A program made the translations under genes and the position numbers. Below the pieces are notes generated by a model. The model did not search any database and was not told the origin of the DNA. It saw only the letters and a list, made by a program, of their open reading frames with translations. From UBA2199 sp964628035 (GTDB taxonomy: Bacteria; Acidobacteriota; Aminicenantia; UBA2199), in NCBI GenBank assembly GCA_964628035.1, contig CAZVPI010000004.1, positions 62,001-126,000 of the forward strand: a stretch of 64,000 nucleotides of DNA, given 5' to 3'. This document shows, in pieces, positions 53,258 through 60,421 of this stretch. Each line of letters begins with the position of its first letter. The stretch's first letter is position 1.

Positions 53258-54427
53258 CGCTTGATCCAAATCGGCGATGATGTCCTTCAGGTCCTCGATG
53301 CCGACGGAAAAGCGCACCAGCCCGTCCGTGATGCCCGCCGCCGCGCGCTTGTCCTTCGCCATCTTGGAGTGGGTCATGGAGGCCGGGTGCTGGATCAGGG
53401 TCTCGATGCCGCCCAGCGAGACGGCCAGCATGGCCAGGCGCACGTTGTCCATCAGCACCTTGCCCGCCTTCAGCCCGCCTTTGAGCTCGAAGCTGATCAT
53501 GGCGCCCGGGCCGTCCATCTGCTTCTTGGCCAGCTCGTGCTGCGGGTGCGATTGCAGCCCCGGGTACTTGACCCATGCCACCTTGGGGTGGCGCTCCAGG
53601 TACCCGGCGACCTGCCGGGCGTTCTCCTGGGCGCGTTGCATGCGCAGCGCCAGGGTCTTCAAGCCGCGCAGCACCAGGTAGGCCTGATGCGGGTCCATGT
53701 TGCCGCCCATGCCGATCATGGCCTGGCGCACGGTGTTGTACAGCTCCTCGTCGCGGGCGACGATCATGCCGGCGACGATGTCGGCGTGGCCGTTGATGAA
53801 CTTGGTCATGGAGTGGAAGACGACGTCGGCGCCCATCTCGATGGGCCGCTGCAGGTAGGGGCTGCAGAAGGTGTTGTCGACCACCATCACCAGCTCGTGC
53901 TCGCGGGCGATGGCGCTGAGGGCGCGGATGTCGCTGAGCTCCATGGTGGGGTTGGTCGGGGTCTCGACGTACAGCATGCGCGTCTCGGGGCGGATGGCGG
54001 CGCGCACGGCGTCCAGGTCGGCGGTGCTGAGGTAGGTGCTCTCGACGCCGAACTTCTTGAAATAAGACTCCATGATGCCGCGCGAGGGGCCGTAGACGGC
54101 GGCGGTGGAGACGATGTGGTCGCCGGACTTGAGGAAGGCGACGTAAAGGGTCGAGACGGCGGCCATGCCCGAGGCGACGGCGACGCCGCCGAAGCCCTTC
54201 TCCAGGAGGGCGACCTGCCGCTCCAGGGCGGCGATGGTCGGGTTGCCGATGCGCGTGTAGATGAAGCCGTCGCTCTCGCCGGCGAAGCAGCGGGCACCGT
54301 GGTCGGCGCTCTTGAAGGCGAAGGTCGAGGTCTGGTAGATCGGCACCGTGGCGCTGCCCAGGGGATCGGCCTCGACGCCGCCGTGGATCAATAGGCTATT
54401 GAAGCCCAGGTTTACTTGCTCGCTCAT
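53243..54427 (-). CDS. Cys/Met-metabolism PLP enzyme (methionine gamma-lyase/cystathionine lyase type)
   Basis: 394 aa, full-length family size. Tyr57-x-Arg59 (phosphate contact from the partner subunit), SGMAA, the PLP-ring Asp184 in VVDNTF and Schiff-base Lys209 in HSMTKFINGH are present. It catalyses gamma- or beta-elimination/replacement on sulfur amino acids. Methionine gamma-lyase versus cystathionine gamma-lyase/synthase cannot be settled by eye. Start ATG 54427 follows GAGAG. Lone gene with its own promoter. Confidence 0.9.
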   Translation of the reverse strand: MSEQVNLGFNSLLIHGGVEADPLGSATVPIYQTSTFAFKSADHGARCFAGESDGFIYTRIGNPTIAALERQVALLEKGFGGVAVASGMAAVSTLYVAFLKSGDHIVSTAAVYGPSRGIMESYFKKFGVESTYLSTADLDAVRAAIRPETRMLYVETPTNPTMELSDIRALSAIAREHELVMVVDNTFCSPYLQRPIEMGADVVFHSMTKFINGHADIVAGMIVARDEELYNTVRQAMIGMGGNMDPHQAYLVLRGLKTLALRMQRAQENARQVAGYLERHPKVAWVKYPGLQSHPQHELAKKQMDGPGAMISFELKGGLKAGKVLMDNVRLAMLAVSLGGIETLIQHPASMTHSKMAKDKRAAAGITDGLVRFSVGIEDLKDIIADLDQALAKV

Positions 54428-54469
54428 TTTTCTCTCGGAAAGATGGGTGGATTTTGGGGTTGAGGAGCG

Positions 54470-54478
54470 ATTGTACCA
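54470..54478 (-). promoter_or_regulatory. Extended -10 promoter of the PLP lyase
   Basis: Minus strand TG-G-TACAAT. Leader about 36 nt. Confidence 0.45.
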
Positions 54479-54782
54479 TAATGACCGGGGCAGTTCAAGG
54501 AGAGCTGGACCTGCGTGGACGGCAGTGGAGACAAAAACCAGGGGCTCCATGTTCCGGGTACCAAGTCAACACGGTGTACCATTCTCCTTGAGTCAGCTGG
54601 GATGGGTCGAACTCTCGACTCAGAAGATAAAGAAGCAGGGAACGACAGGGCCACCAAGGCTTTTTCAAGGGAAAGGCAGAGGGAAGACAATGTGGGACAG
54701 AGACCCTGGAAAGGTCTCCCCCGCTCTCTCTCCCCTTTTTCTTCCCTCCCTCCTCCCTCTGTCCTCCCTGGGCATCGGATCA
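54479..54782. repeat. Purine/pyrimidine mirrored intergenic element
   Basis: No gene. 54655-54700 is purine-rich (GGGAAAGGCAGAGGGAAGAC). 54715-54765 is its pyrimidine-rich counterpart (CTCTCTCTCCCC, CTTCCCTCCCTCC). It can fold into an imperfect hairpin. Related elements lie at 56036 and 57040. Confidence 0.5.
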
Positions 54783-55013
54783 TTATTCCAGTATTATCTG
54801 GATCATGCGCACGATGTCCCAGGTAAGCCAGGCCAGCAGCGCCGCCAGCAGAAGCAGGTCCCAGGGGAAGCGCACCCTCAAGCGGCGGCAGGCCAGCCTG
54901 GCGAGCAGCCGCGATTCGAGCCCGGTATCGAGCGGCTGCGGCCGAACGGAGGAATCGAGCCCTGACAGGCGCTGCAACAGCCTTTCGTCTCCGTTTTCGT
55001 TGCGTTCAATCAT
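54783..55013 (-). CDS. Small single-pass membrane protein, candidate anti-sigma factor
   Basis: 76 aa. A charged cytosolic N-terminus (1-45) with Leu/Arg heptads (DERLLQRLSGLD) is followed by one transmembrane helix (about 50-70). Its ATG overlaps the sigma-factor stop by 8 bp, the usual arrangement for an ECF sigma and its membrane anti-sigma. It lacks the HxxxCxxC zinc motif. The role is inferred only from position and topology. Confidence 0.55.
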   Translation of the reverse strand: MIERNENGDERLLQRLSGLDSSVRPQPLDTGLESRLLARLACRRLRVRFPWDLLLLAALLAWLTWDIVRMIQIILE

Positions 55014-55584
55014 GTTGCCCCCCCCGCTCCGCGTTCCCCTCATCGGCCAGCGCCGCCTTCAGCGCCTTGAGCGCTCGCGACAGGCGCTGGCGCAGCGTGG
55101 CCTGCGAAACCCCGGCCACCCCGGCCGCCTCCTCGCGCGTCAACCCCTCGATGGCGACCAGCACGACCGCCTCGCGATAGATGCGCGGCAGCCCAGCCAA
55201 GGCGCTCTCCAGCACCGTCTCCCTTTCCGAGAGCAACATTGTGTCCGGAGGTCCGACGGCAGGCGCCGCGCGGACCTGGAGCCGGCCCAGCTCGTTCAGG
55301 TAATGCTCGTCGCGGCTGCGCCAGCGGCAGTGGCTGAAGAACAGGTTGCGGGCGATGGTGAAGAGCCAGGGCAGCAGGCGGCTGTCCGGGCGCAGCGTGT
55401 GCAGCTTCGCCGCAGCCCGGCACCACACCTCCGAACTCAGGTCCTGGGCCGTTTCGCGGCATCCGGAAAGGCGGGCGAGGTAGGCGTACAGGCGGGGCTG
55501 GCAGCGGACGTACAGGGAGCGCAGGGCTCCCGCGTCCCCGCGGCGCAGCGCCTCAAGCCATGCCTGTTCCTCGTCCCCGGACAT
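55006..55584 (-). CDS. ECF-family RNA polymerase sigma factor
   Basis: 192 aa. Region 2 (about 20-90) includes RLYAYLARLSGCRETAQDLSSEVW and PWLFTIARNLFF. Region 4 (125-180) contains LAGLPRIYREAVVLVAIEGLTREEAAGVAGVSQATLRQRLSRAL. The linker is normal length, no extra C-terminal domain. It directs RNA polymerase to stress or envelope promoters; the adjacent membrane gene is the likely regulator. TATAAT is 16 bases upstream of ATG 55584, and AGGGGG lies between. Confidence 0.9.
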   Translation of the reverse strand: MSGDEEQAWLEALRRGDAGALRSLYVRCQPRLYAYLARLSGCRETAQDLSSEVWCRAAAKLHTLRPDSRLLPWLFTIARNLFFSHCRWRSRDEHYLNELGRLQVRAAPAVGPPDTMLLSERETVLESALAGLPRIYREAVVLVAIEGLTREEAAGVAGVSQATLRQRLSRALKALKAALADEGNAERGGQHD

Positions 55585-55600
55585 CTTGTCCCCCTGGATG

Positions 55601-55642
55601 ATTATAACGGAAAGCGGCCCTTTTTTGTGACCAAACGGTCAC
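55601..55642 (-). promoter_or_regulatory. sigma operon promoter with GTGACC palindrome
   Basis: TATAAT at 55606-55601 (minus). The perfect dyad GTGACC-AAAC-GGTCAC (55627-55642) covers the position of the -35 element and sits between this operon and the divergent membrane-protein gene. Operator or ECF-autoregulation site are both possible. Confidence 0.5.
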
Positions 55643-55696
55643 GACACCGCGGCCCCGGGCGTCACAATGGCGAAACCCGAGAAAAAGGAGGTTATC

Positions 55697-56035
55697 ATGT
55701 CGGTCGGAATCGCCATCATGCTCGTGATCGTGGTCCTGGGGCTGACCACATTCGCTGTCGCCGTCTCCTTCCTGATCAAGCCCACCGAAGTGAAGCTGGG
55801 GACCCTCCGCCCCCTGTCCATCGCCACCACCTTCGCCAGCGTCTCCGGCCTCTCCGCCGGGCTGGCCACGGCCCTGACGAATATCTCCTGGCAGCTCAAG
55901 GGCGGGGGCAAGGCAATCCATGCGGCCATGCTGACCGAAGGCATCGCCGAATCGCTTGTGGCCGCCATCGTGGGCTTCTCGCTGTTGACACTGGCTTGGA
56001 TCGCCGTGTCGCTGGGGATGAGGAAGCACATTTAA
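55697..56035 (+). CDS. Three-helix inner-membrane protein, unknown
   Basis: 112 aa. Hydrophobic segments at about 3-26, 36-52 and 78-102. The last one, TEGIAESLVAAIVGFSLLTLAW, is loosely reminiscent of the ExbB/TolQ/MotA proton-channel helix, but the protein is only half the usual length. AAAGGAGG precedes ATG 55697. Divergent from the ECF sigma operon and sharing its palindrome, so possibly its target. Confidence 0.6.
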   Translation: MSVGIAIMLVIVVLGLTTFAVAVSFLIKPTEVKLGTLRPLSIATTFASVSGLSAGLATALTNISWQLKGGGKAIHAAMLTEGIAESLVAAIVGFSLLTLAWIAVSLGMRKHI

Positions 56036-56150
56036 GAAGCAGGGAAGAGGTAGGGAAAACAGAGGGAGAGGCAAAGGGAAGACGACGTGGGCACAAGGCC
56101 CAAAAAAGCTTTTCCTTCTCTCTTCCCTACCTCAATCCTGTGTCACCGCT
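56036..56150. repeat. Purine/pyrimidine hairpin element
   Basis: Left arm GAGGTAGGGAAAACAGAGGG (56048-56067) and following purines pair with CCTTCTCTCTTCCCTACCTC (56113-56132). Located directly after the membrane-protein stop; likely terminator. Confidence 0.55.
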
Positions 56151-56203
56151 GTGTCCCCGGATTCAAAGCAGCGAATTCATGGATGGAGGGTGAACAGACC
56201 GGA

Positions 56204-56263
56204 CTAGCCGACGACCTTGACGTCGAGCGACACCACCTCGACCCAACCCTGACCGGGATAGCC
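56204..56263 (-). pseudogene. C-terminal stub of a lost minus-strand gene
   Basis: Nineteen codons on the minus strand (GYPGQGWVEVVSLDVKVVG then TAG) read like a natural protein C-terminus. They butt directly against the opposite-strand DUF5916 fragment, which suggests a deletion joint. Confidence 0.35.
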
Positions 56264-56264
56264 G

Positions 56265-56924
56265 CTGGACGGCGTCCTGGACAAGGCGGCCTGGCAGCGC
56301 CCGCCCCTGGGCGGCGAGTTCGTCACCTTCAGCCCCATGTACGTCCGGCCTCTGGGCGCGGCCACCGACATCTGGGCCGCTTATTCCGACCGCCACCTCT
56401 ACTTCGCCTTCCGCCGCCACGACGTGCAGCCGGAACTCAGCAAGGCCTCGGTCGCCAAGCGCGACGACAGCGGTCGCGACGATTGGGTCGGAGTGGTGCT
56501 CGATCCCCTGGGCAACCGCCAGGCCAGTTATGAATGCCACATCAATCCCAGCGGATGCCAGATGGACGGCCTCACCTCGGCGGTCAACGGCGCCACCATC
56601 GACCTGTCGCCTGACTGGGTCTGGCAGAGCGCCTCCCGCGTCGGCGTCTCCGGCTACGAGGTGGAGACCGCCATTCCGCTGGAGAGCCTGCGCAACAAGA
56701 GCGGCGAGAGGGTGCGCATGGGGATCCTCTTCATGCGCGACGTGCCGCACCTGGGCCACGGCTCCTCCTGCCAGGGAGGGGAATGGCGCGATGGCGAGTG
56801 GCAGGCGCAGGACGGCCGCCTGTTGAACATGAAGAAAAGCTTCTTCTTCAGGCCAGCAGTCTTTGGAGATTCAGAGAAGAAATACATGGCTCTAAGGTTC
56901 GTCGCCCGAGGCTGCCGGCCCTGA
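56265..56924 (+). pseudogene. DUF5916 (CBM9-like) N-terminal domain fragment
   Basis: 219 codons matching the beginning of DUF5916 outer-membrane proteins: LDGVLDKAAWQRPPLGGEF, IWAAYSDRHLYFAFRRHD, RDDWVGVVLDPLGNRQASYE. An in-frame TAG lies immediately upstream and no signal peptide remains. The C-terminal barrel (normally several hundred residues) is missing. ATG 56337 is the first possible start. Treated as a remnant truncated at both ends. Confidence 0.6.
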
Positions 56925-57214
56925 CAAGGGCGGCGCCCCTAGGGGTTTCCCCCGAGTGGGGTTCCACGTATCCCAAGCCAATTCGCTGGGCCGCTGAAGA
57001 TTTCTAATCAGGTGCTGAGCGTCCTTTCTGAAGCGGACAAAACGCACAGAGGTAGAGAGAGAAAGCGGTAGAGAGGCCAACTACAAGCGATGAAAGAGGT
57101 CATGCACGAGGCGTTTTGGCTCTACCCCCTTACCCTTTTATCCCTCTATTCCTTTCCCCCTTGCCCACTCTATCCATCAATCTCTTTATCCCTTTTTGCT
57201 GACGCGGATACATC
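56925..57214. repeat. Word-repeat hairpin between convergent genes
   Basis: No gene. AGAGGTAGAGAGAGAAAGCGG (57048-57068) and GGTAGAGAGG face GGCTCTACCCCCTTACCC, ATCCCTCTATTCC and CCACTCTATCC (57117-57175). Confidence 0.5.
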
Positions 57215-59638
57215 CTACTGCCCGTGGACGATGGTGACGGGCTGCTCCCTGTCCAGTTCCCGGCCGGTCAGGATCTCATAAAACTGGCCATGCTTCTGAA
57301 GCATCGCGGCCGGCAGTTTCCTGCCGTTGATGACCAGTGAGGAGGCGGAAAGCTCTATCTTGAAGTCTGCCCTGTCGTCGACCAGGCCGTCGGCAACCAG
57401 CCGGGCGATGAATTTCCTCATGTTCTCCTCCTCGCGGCGCAGACGCGCTTCCTCCTGTCGCAGGCTCGCCTCCTCCGCACGCAGCCGCTCCTCTGCTTCC
57501 CGCAGCCGCACTTCGGCCTCCTTCGCGGCGCGATCGCCTTCGGCCCGCAGCCGCTCCTCTTCCTCGCGCATGCGCTGCTCCTCAACCCTCAGGCGCTCGT
57601 CAGCCTCCCTCAGCCGCGCATCGTCCCGGGCCGCCTGGTCGGCGAACATGCGCCGCCGCTCCTCCTCGGCCCGCAGCCGCTGCTCCTCCAGCCGCACCCG
57701 TTCCTGTGCTTCGGCCTTCTGCTTCTCCTCGAGCGCCTCCAGGGCCTCGAGCTCGGCCTGCAGCCTCCGCATCTCGGCGGTCCGGCGCTCGCTCTCGGCC
57801 CCCTGCAGCGATTTCATCTCCTCCTTGAGGCGGCGCAGTTCCTCCCTCTTCAGCTGCCGCTCATGGCCGGCGCGCGCCTGCTCCTCCTTCAGCCGTGCCT
57901 GCAGCTCATGCGCGCGGAGCTGCCGTTCCCCGGCCAGGCGCAGCCGCTCGGCATCGATCCGTTCTTGCGCGGAGCCGAACGTCGCCAGCATGGCCTGCAT
58001 CTCGTGCTGCAGGCGGGTGAATTCCTCGCCGGACGCCTTTTCCTCCCCGGCCAGGGCGCGCAGCAGCCCCTCGAACCTCCGACGTTCCTCCGCGTTCATG
58101 TCGCGCTCGGCCTCGAACGCGGCGACCTTCCCCTGGATCTCGCGCTCCAGGGCGCGCCGCTTCTCCCCGTCCCGGATTTTGCCGGCTTCCGCCATGGCCT
58201 GCTGCATCGCTTCGAGCTGGCGGCGCTCATCCAGGCCGGACGGCGGCCGCTTCGCTCGCTCGCTCCGTTCACTCGCGGCCACGCTCAGCCTGGACGCGCC
58301 TGACAGGCTCGCCGAGACGGCCAGGCCGGCCGGCAGGTACCAAGAGTAGGTCCCGCGCCTCAGGGAGACTTCTTCCCGCAACGGCGTCCCCTCGCTCCCG
58401 GCCTTCGCGCCCAGGGCCATGTACCAGACCACGCCGCCGTCGCTTTCGTCGACGATCCAGGTACCGGCCTGGCCGGAGAGATCGGCCGGAAAAAGGCCCG
58501 ACAACCTGACCTTGCCATCGGTGTCCAGGACGAAGCCAATGCGGCCGAAGCGTGCCGCGTCGGGCTCGGCCGCCGCCGGCGCGGCGCCGGGTGCGGCGGC
58601 AGGCGCCGCGGCCGGAGCCGCGGCCAGCTTGACCATGGCCAGCAGGCCGGCGACCAGCAGCAGCGCGCTCAGGAAGCCTTCGCGGAAATCGTGGGCCAGC
58701 CGCGGCTTCGCCAGCAGGCGGGAAATGCGCCGCAGCAGGCTGCCGCCAGAGGCGGCCACGGCCGGCAGGACCATGGAGCCGCCCGCCTGCAGGCTGGCCA
58801 GGGCGCGGGCATAGCCGGTGGCATCGCCGCACAGCTCGACCGCGATGTCGTCGCAGCAGTGCTCGCGCTCCTGGCGCACGCAGGAGGAGATCCAGCGCAC
58901 GCCGGGGTGGAAGAAGTAGACGATCTCCAGCAGGTTCTGCAGCAGGTTGACCAGGTAGTCGCGGCGCAGGACATGAGCCAGCTCGTGGGCCAGCAGCGCC
59001 TCGACTTCGGCCGCCGGCAGGCCGGTGACCAGGCCGGCCGGCAGCAGCAGCACAGGCTTGAGGTGGCCGATCACCACCGGCGTGCGCAGGCGCAGCGACT
59101 CGAGAAGCCTCATGGGCCGGCGCAGCCCGGCTCTCCCGGCGAGCGCCTGCAGCCGCCCGGGCCAGGGCGCGGGCAGCGGGCGGCTGCAACTGACCTTCAG
59201 CCGCTGCGCGTAAAGCATGCCGCCGGCGAAGCGCAGGCTCAGGAACAGCACACCCAGCAGCCACAGGGTGACGATCAGCGGCAGGTGACGGGAGAAATAG
59301 CCGCCGAAAAAGTCCAGGGCGCGGCTCAGCGGCGACGGCTCGACCGCCGCCGTCCCGGAGGCAACGGCCGGAGCCCAGACCGCGGCGGCCTGGACGGCCG
59401 GGCCGGCGGCTTCCGGCGCGGAATAGTGGTTCCGGAACGTGACGGCCGAACCAAGCAGGACCAGAGTCAGCACGGCCAGCCCCATGGCGTAGCGGGCGCG
59501 GGCGCTGGCGTGGCGCGAGAAGAACAGGATCACGGCGAAGCCCAGGGCGGCCAGGGCGCCCTGCCACAGCGAGTGGACCAGGGCCCAGCCCAGGGCGGCG
59601 ACGACCGGCTCGGACAATAGGGACGAAGCGAAGTTCAT
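57215..59638 (-). CDS. BlaR1/M56-family membrane metallopeptidase with C-terminal coiled coil
   Basis: 807 aa. Four to five membrane helices (10-38, 48-66, 118-140, 322-340) around an M56 zinc-peptidase domain with HELAH (218-222) and the downstream EREHCCDD. An Ala/Pro linker (340-360) and a ~90-residue beta domain follow. Residues 470-745 are a Glu/Arg-rich coiled coil in place of the penicillin-binding sensor of BlaR1. The final 50 residues are again globular (SSLVINGRKLPAAMLQKHG). By family analogy it senses an envelope signal and cleaves the adjacent BlaI-like repressor. Its ATG overlaps the repressor stop (ATGA). Confidence 0.88.
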   Translation of the reverse strand: MNFASSLLSEPVVAALGWALVHSLWQGALAALGFAVILFFSRHASARARYAMGLAVLTLVLLGSAVTFRNHYSAPEAAGPAVQAAAVWAPAVASGTAAVEPSPLSRALDFFGGYFSRHLPLIVTLWLLGVLFLSLRFAGGMLYAQRLKVSCSRPLPAPWPGRLQALAGRAGLRRPMRLLESLRLRTPVVIGHLKPVLLLPAGLVTGLPAAEVEALLAHELAHVLRRDYLVNLLQNLLEIVYFFHPGVRWISSCVRQEREHCCDDIAVELCGDATGYARALASLQAGGSMVLPAVAASGGSLLRRISRLLAKPRLAHDFREGFLSALLLVAGLLAMVKLAAAPAAAPAAAPGAAPAAAEPDAARFGRIGFVLDTDGKVRLSGLFPADLSGQAGTWIVDESDGGVVWYMALGAKAGSEGTPLREEVSLRRGTYSWYLPAGLAVSASLSGASRLSVAASERSERAKRPPSGLDERRQLEAMQQAMAEAGKIRDGEKRRALEREIQGKVAAFEAERDMNAEERRRFEGLLRALAGEEKASGEEFTRLQHEMQAMLATFGSAQERIDAERLRLAGERQLRAHELQARLKEEQARAGHERQLKREELRRLKEEMKSLQGAESERRTAEMRRLQAELEALEALEEKQKAEAQERVRLEEQRLRAEEERRRMFADQAARDDARLREADERLRVEEQRMREEEERLRAEGDRAAKEAEVRLREAEERLRAEEASLRQEEARLRREEENMRKFIARLVADGLVDDRADFKIELSASSLVINGRKLPAAMLQKHGQFYEILTGRELDREQPVTIVHGQ

Positions 59639-60030
59639 TTTCCACCTCTTTCCATGTTATCGAGCAGCTCGCGGATGCGCGAGATCTCCTCGGGGCTGGC
59701 CTTGCGGCCGCCCAGCGCCTGCAGGACCAGCCTGGTCGCCGAGCCGCCGAAGGCGGTTTCCAGCAGCCGATCGAGCAGAGCCTTCTGCACCCGCTTCTGC
59801 TCCAGGGCGGCGCCGTAGCGGTGGCTGCGCTGGCTCTCGTCGCGCGTCAACAGCCCCTTCTCGGCCATGATCTGCATGATCTTCAGCGTCGTGGTATAGC
59901 CCACCGGCTGGGCTTCGTTCTTTTCATTCAGCCTGTCGTTGACGAAGCGCACGGTGCTGGGGCCATGCGCCCATAGGACGTTCAGGACCTCCAGCTCCGC
60001 CGCTGTCGGCTTGATATCGCTGCCGTTCAT
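59635..60030 (-). CDS. BlaI/MecI-family transcriptional repressor
   Basis: 131 aa, standard family size. Winged-helix DNA-binding domain at 8-80 (PTAAELEVLNVLWAHG, VGYTTTLKIMQIMAEKGLL) and a C-terminal dimerisation helix with the usual protease-sensitive region. It represses its own operon through the TACGA-N6-TCGTA dyads upstream. TAAGGAGG four bases before ATG 60030. Co-transcribed with the M56 peptidase. Confidence 0.9.
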   Translation of the reverse strand: MNGSDIKPTAAELEVLNVLWAHGPSTVRFVNDRLNEKNEAQPVGYTTTLKIMQIMAEKGLLTRDESQRSHRYGAALEQKRVQKALLDRLLETAFGGSATRLVLQALGGRKASPEEISRIRELLDNMERGGK

Positions 60031-60059
60031 TCCGCCTCCTTATGCGATCCACCTCGTAC

Positions 60060-60131
60060 TACGAAACTCATCGTAATAAGAGTAACGTGATTCCCCGCTG
60101 CCGTCAACCATAAAATACGAAAACTCTCGTA
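60060..60131 (-). promoter_or_regulatory. BlaI-type operator pair flanking a sigma70 promoter
   Basis: Two dyads share the core TACGA-N6-TCGTA, at 60060-60075 and 60116-60131. Between them the minus strand has TTGACG (60107-60102), a 17 nt spacer and TACTCT (60084-60079). One operator covers the predicted transcription start and the other lies just upstream of the -35, an arrangement suited to autorepression. Confidence 0.65.
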
Positions 60132-60406
60132 ATGCAAAAAAAGCGATTGGTTGACTTACTTTGTGTTTGCGCCAGGAGCAACAATCAGGAGAACTCAGGA
60201 TCCAGCATACGGTGCACGGTGCAACCCATACACCCAAGAAAAAAGTCCCTTGGCGATCGTCTCCCGATCTTTCTTTGCAATGGCCATCTGCAACCAACCA
60301 GAAACCTTCAGCGGCCAAGCGGCTAGGCTTTTGCTGCGTTGGACGACGGGCCCAGAACATCGAACCTTGAAGCTCCAGCAGAACCTCTTCCCATATCTCC
60401 CGGCTC
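60132..60406. other. Intergenic region
   Basis: No gene or strong structure. ATACGGTGCACGGTGCAACCC words near 60207. Confidence 0.35.
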
Positions 60407-60421
60407 TGTTATAATGCCGGC
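60407..60421 (+). promoter_or_regulatory. Extended -10 promoter, leaderless start of the symporter gene
   Basis: TG-T-TATAAT (60410-60415), six bases before ATG 60422. Confidence 0.7.

Noticed and set aside
1206..60107. Repeated TTGACA/TATAAT pairs as phage or plasmid promoters
   Set aside because: They lie directly upstream of ordinary chromosomal genes; no integrase, replication or phage structural genes occur.
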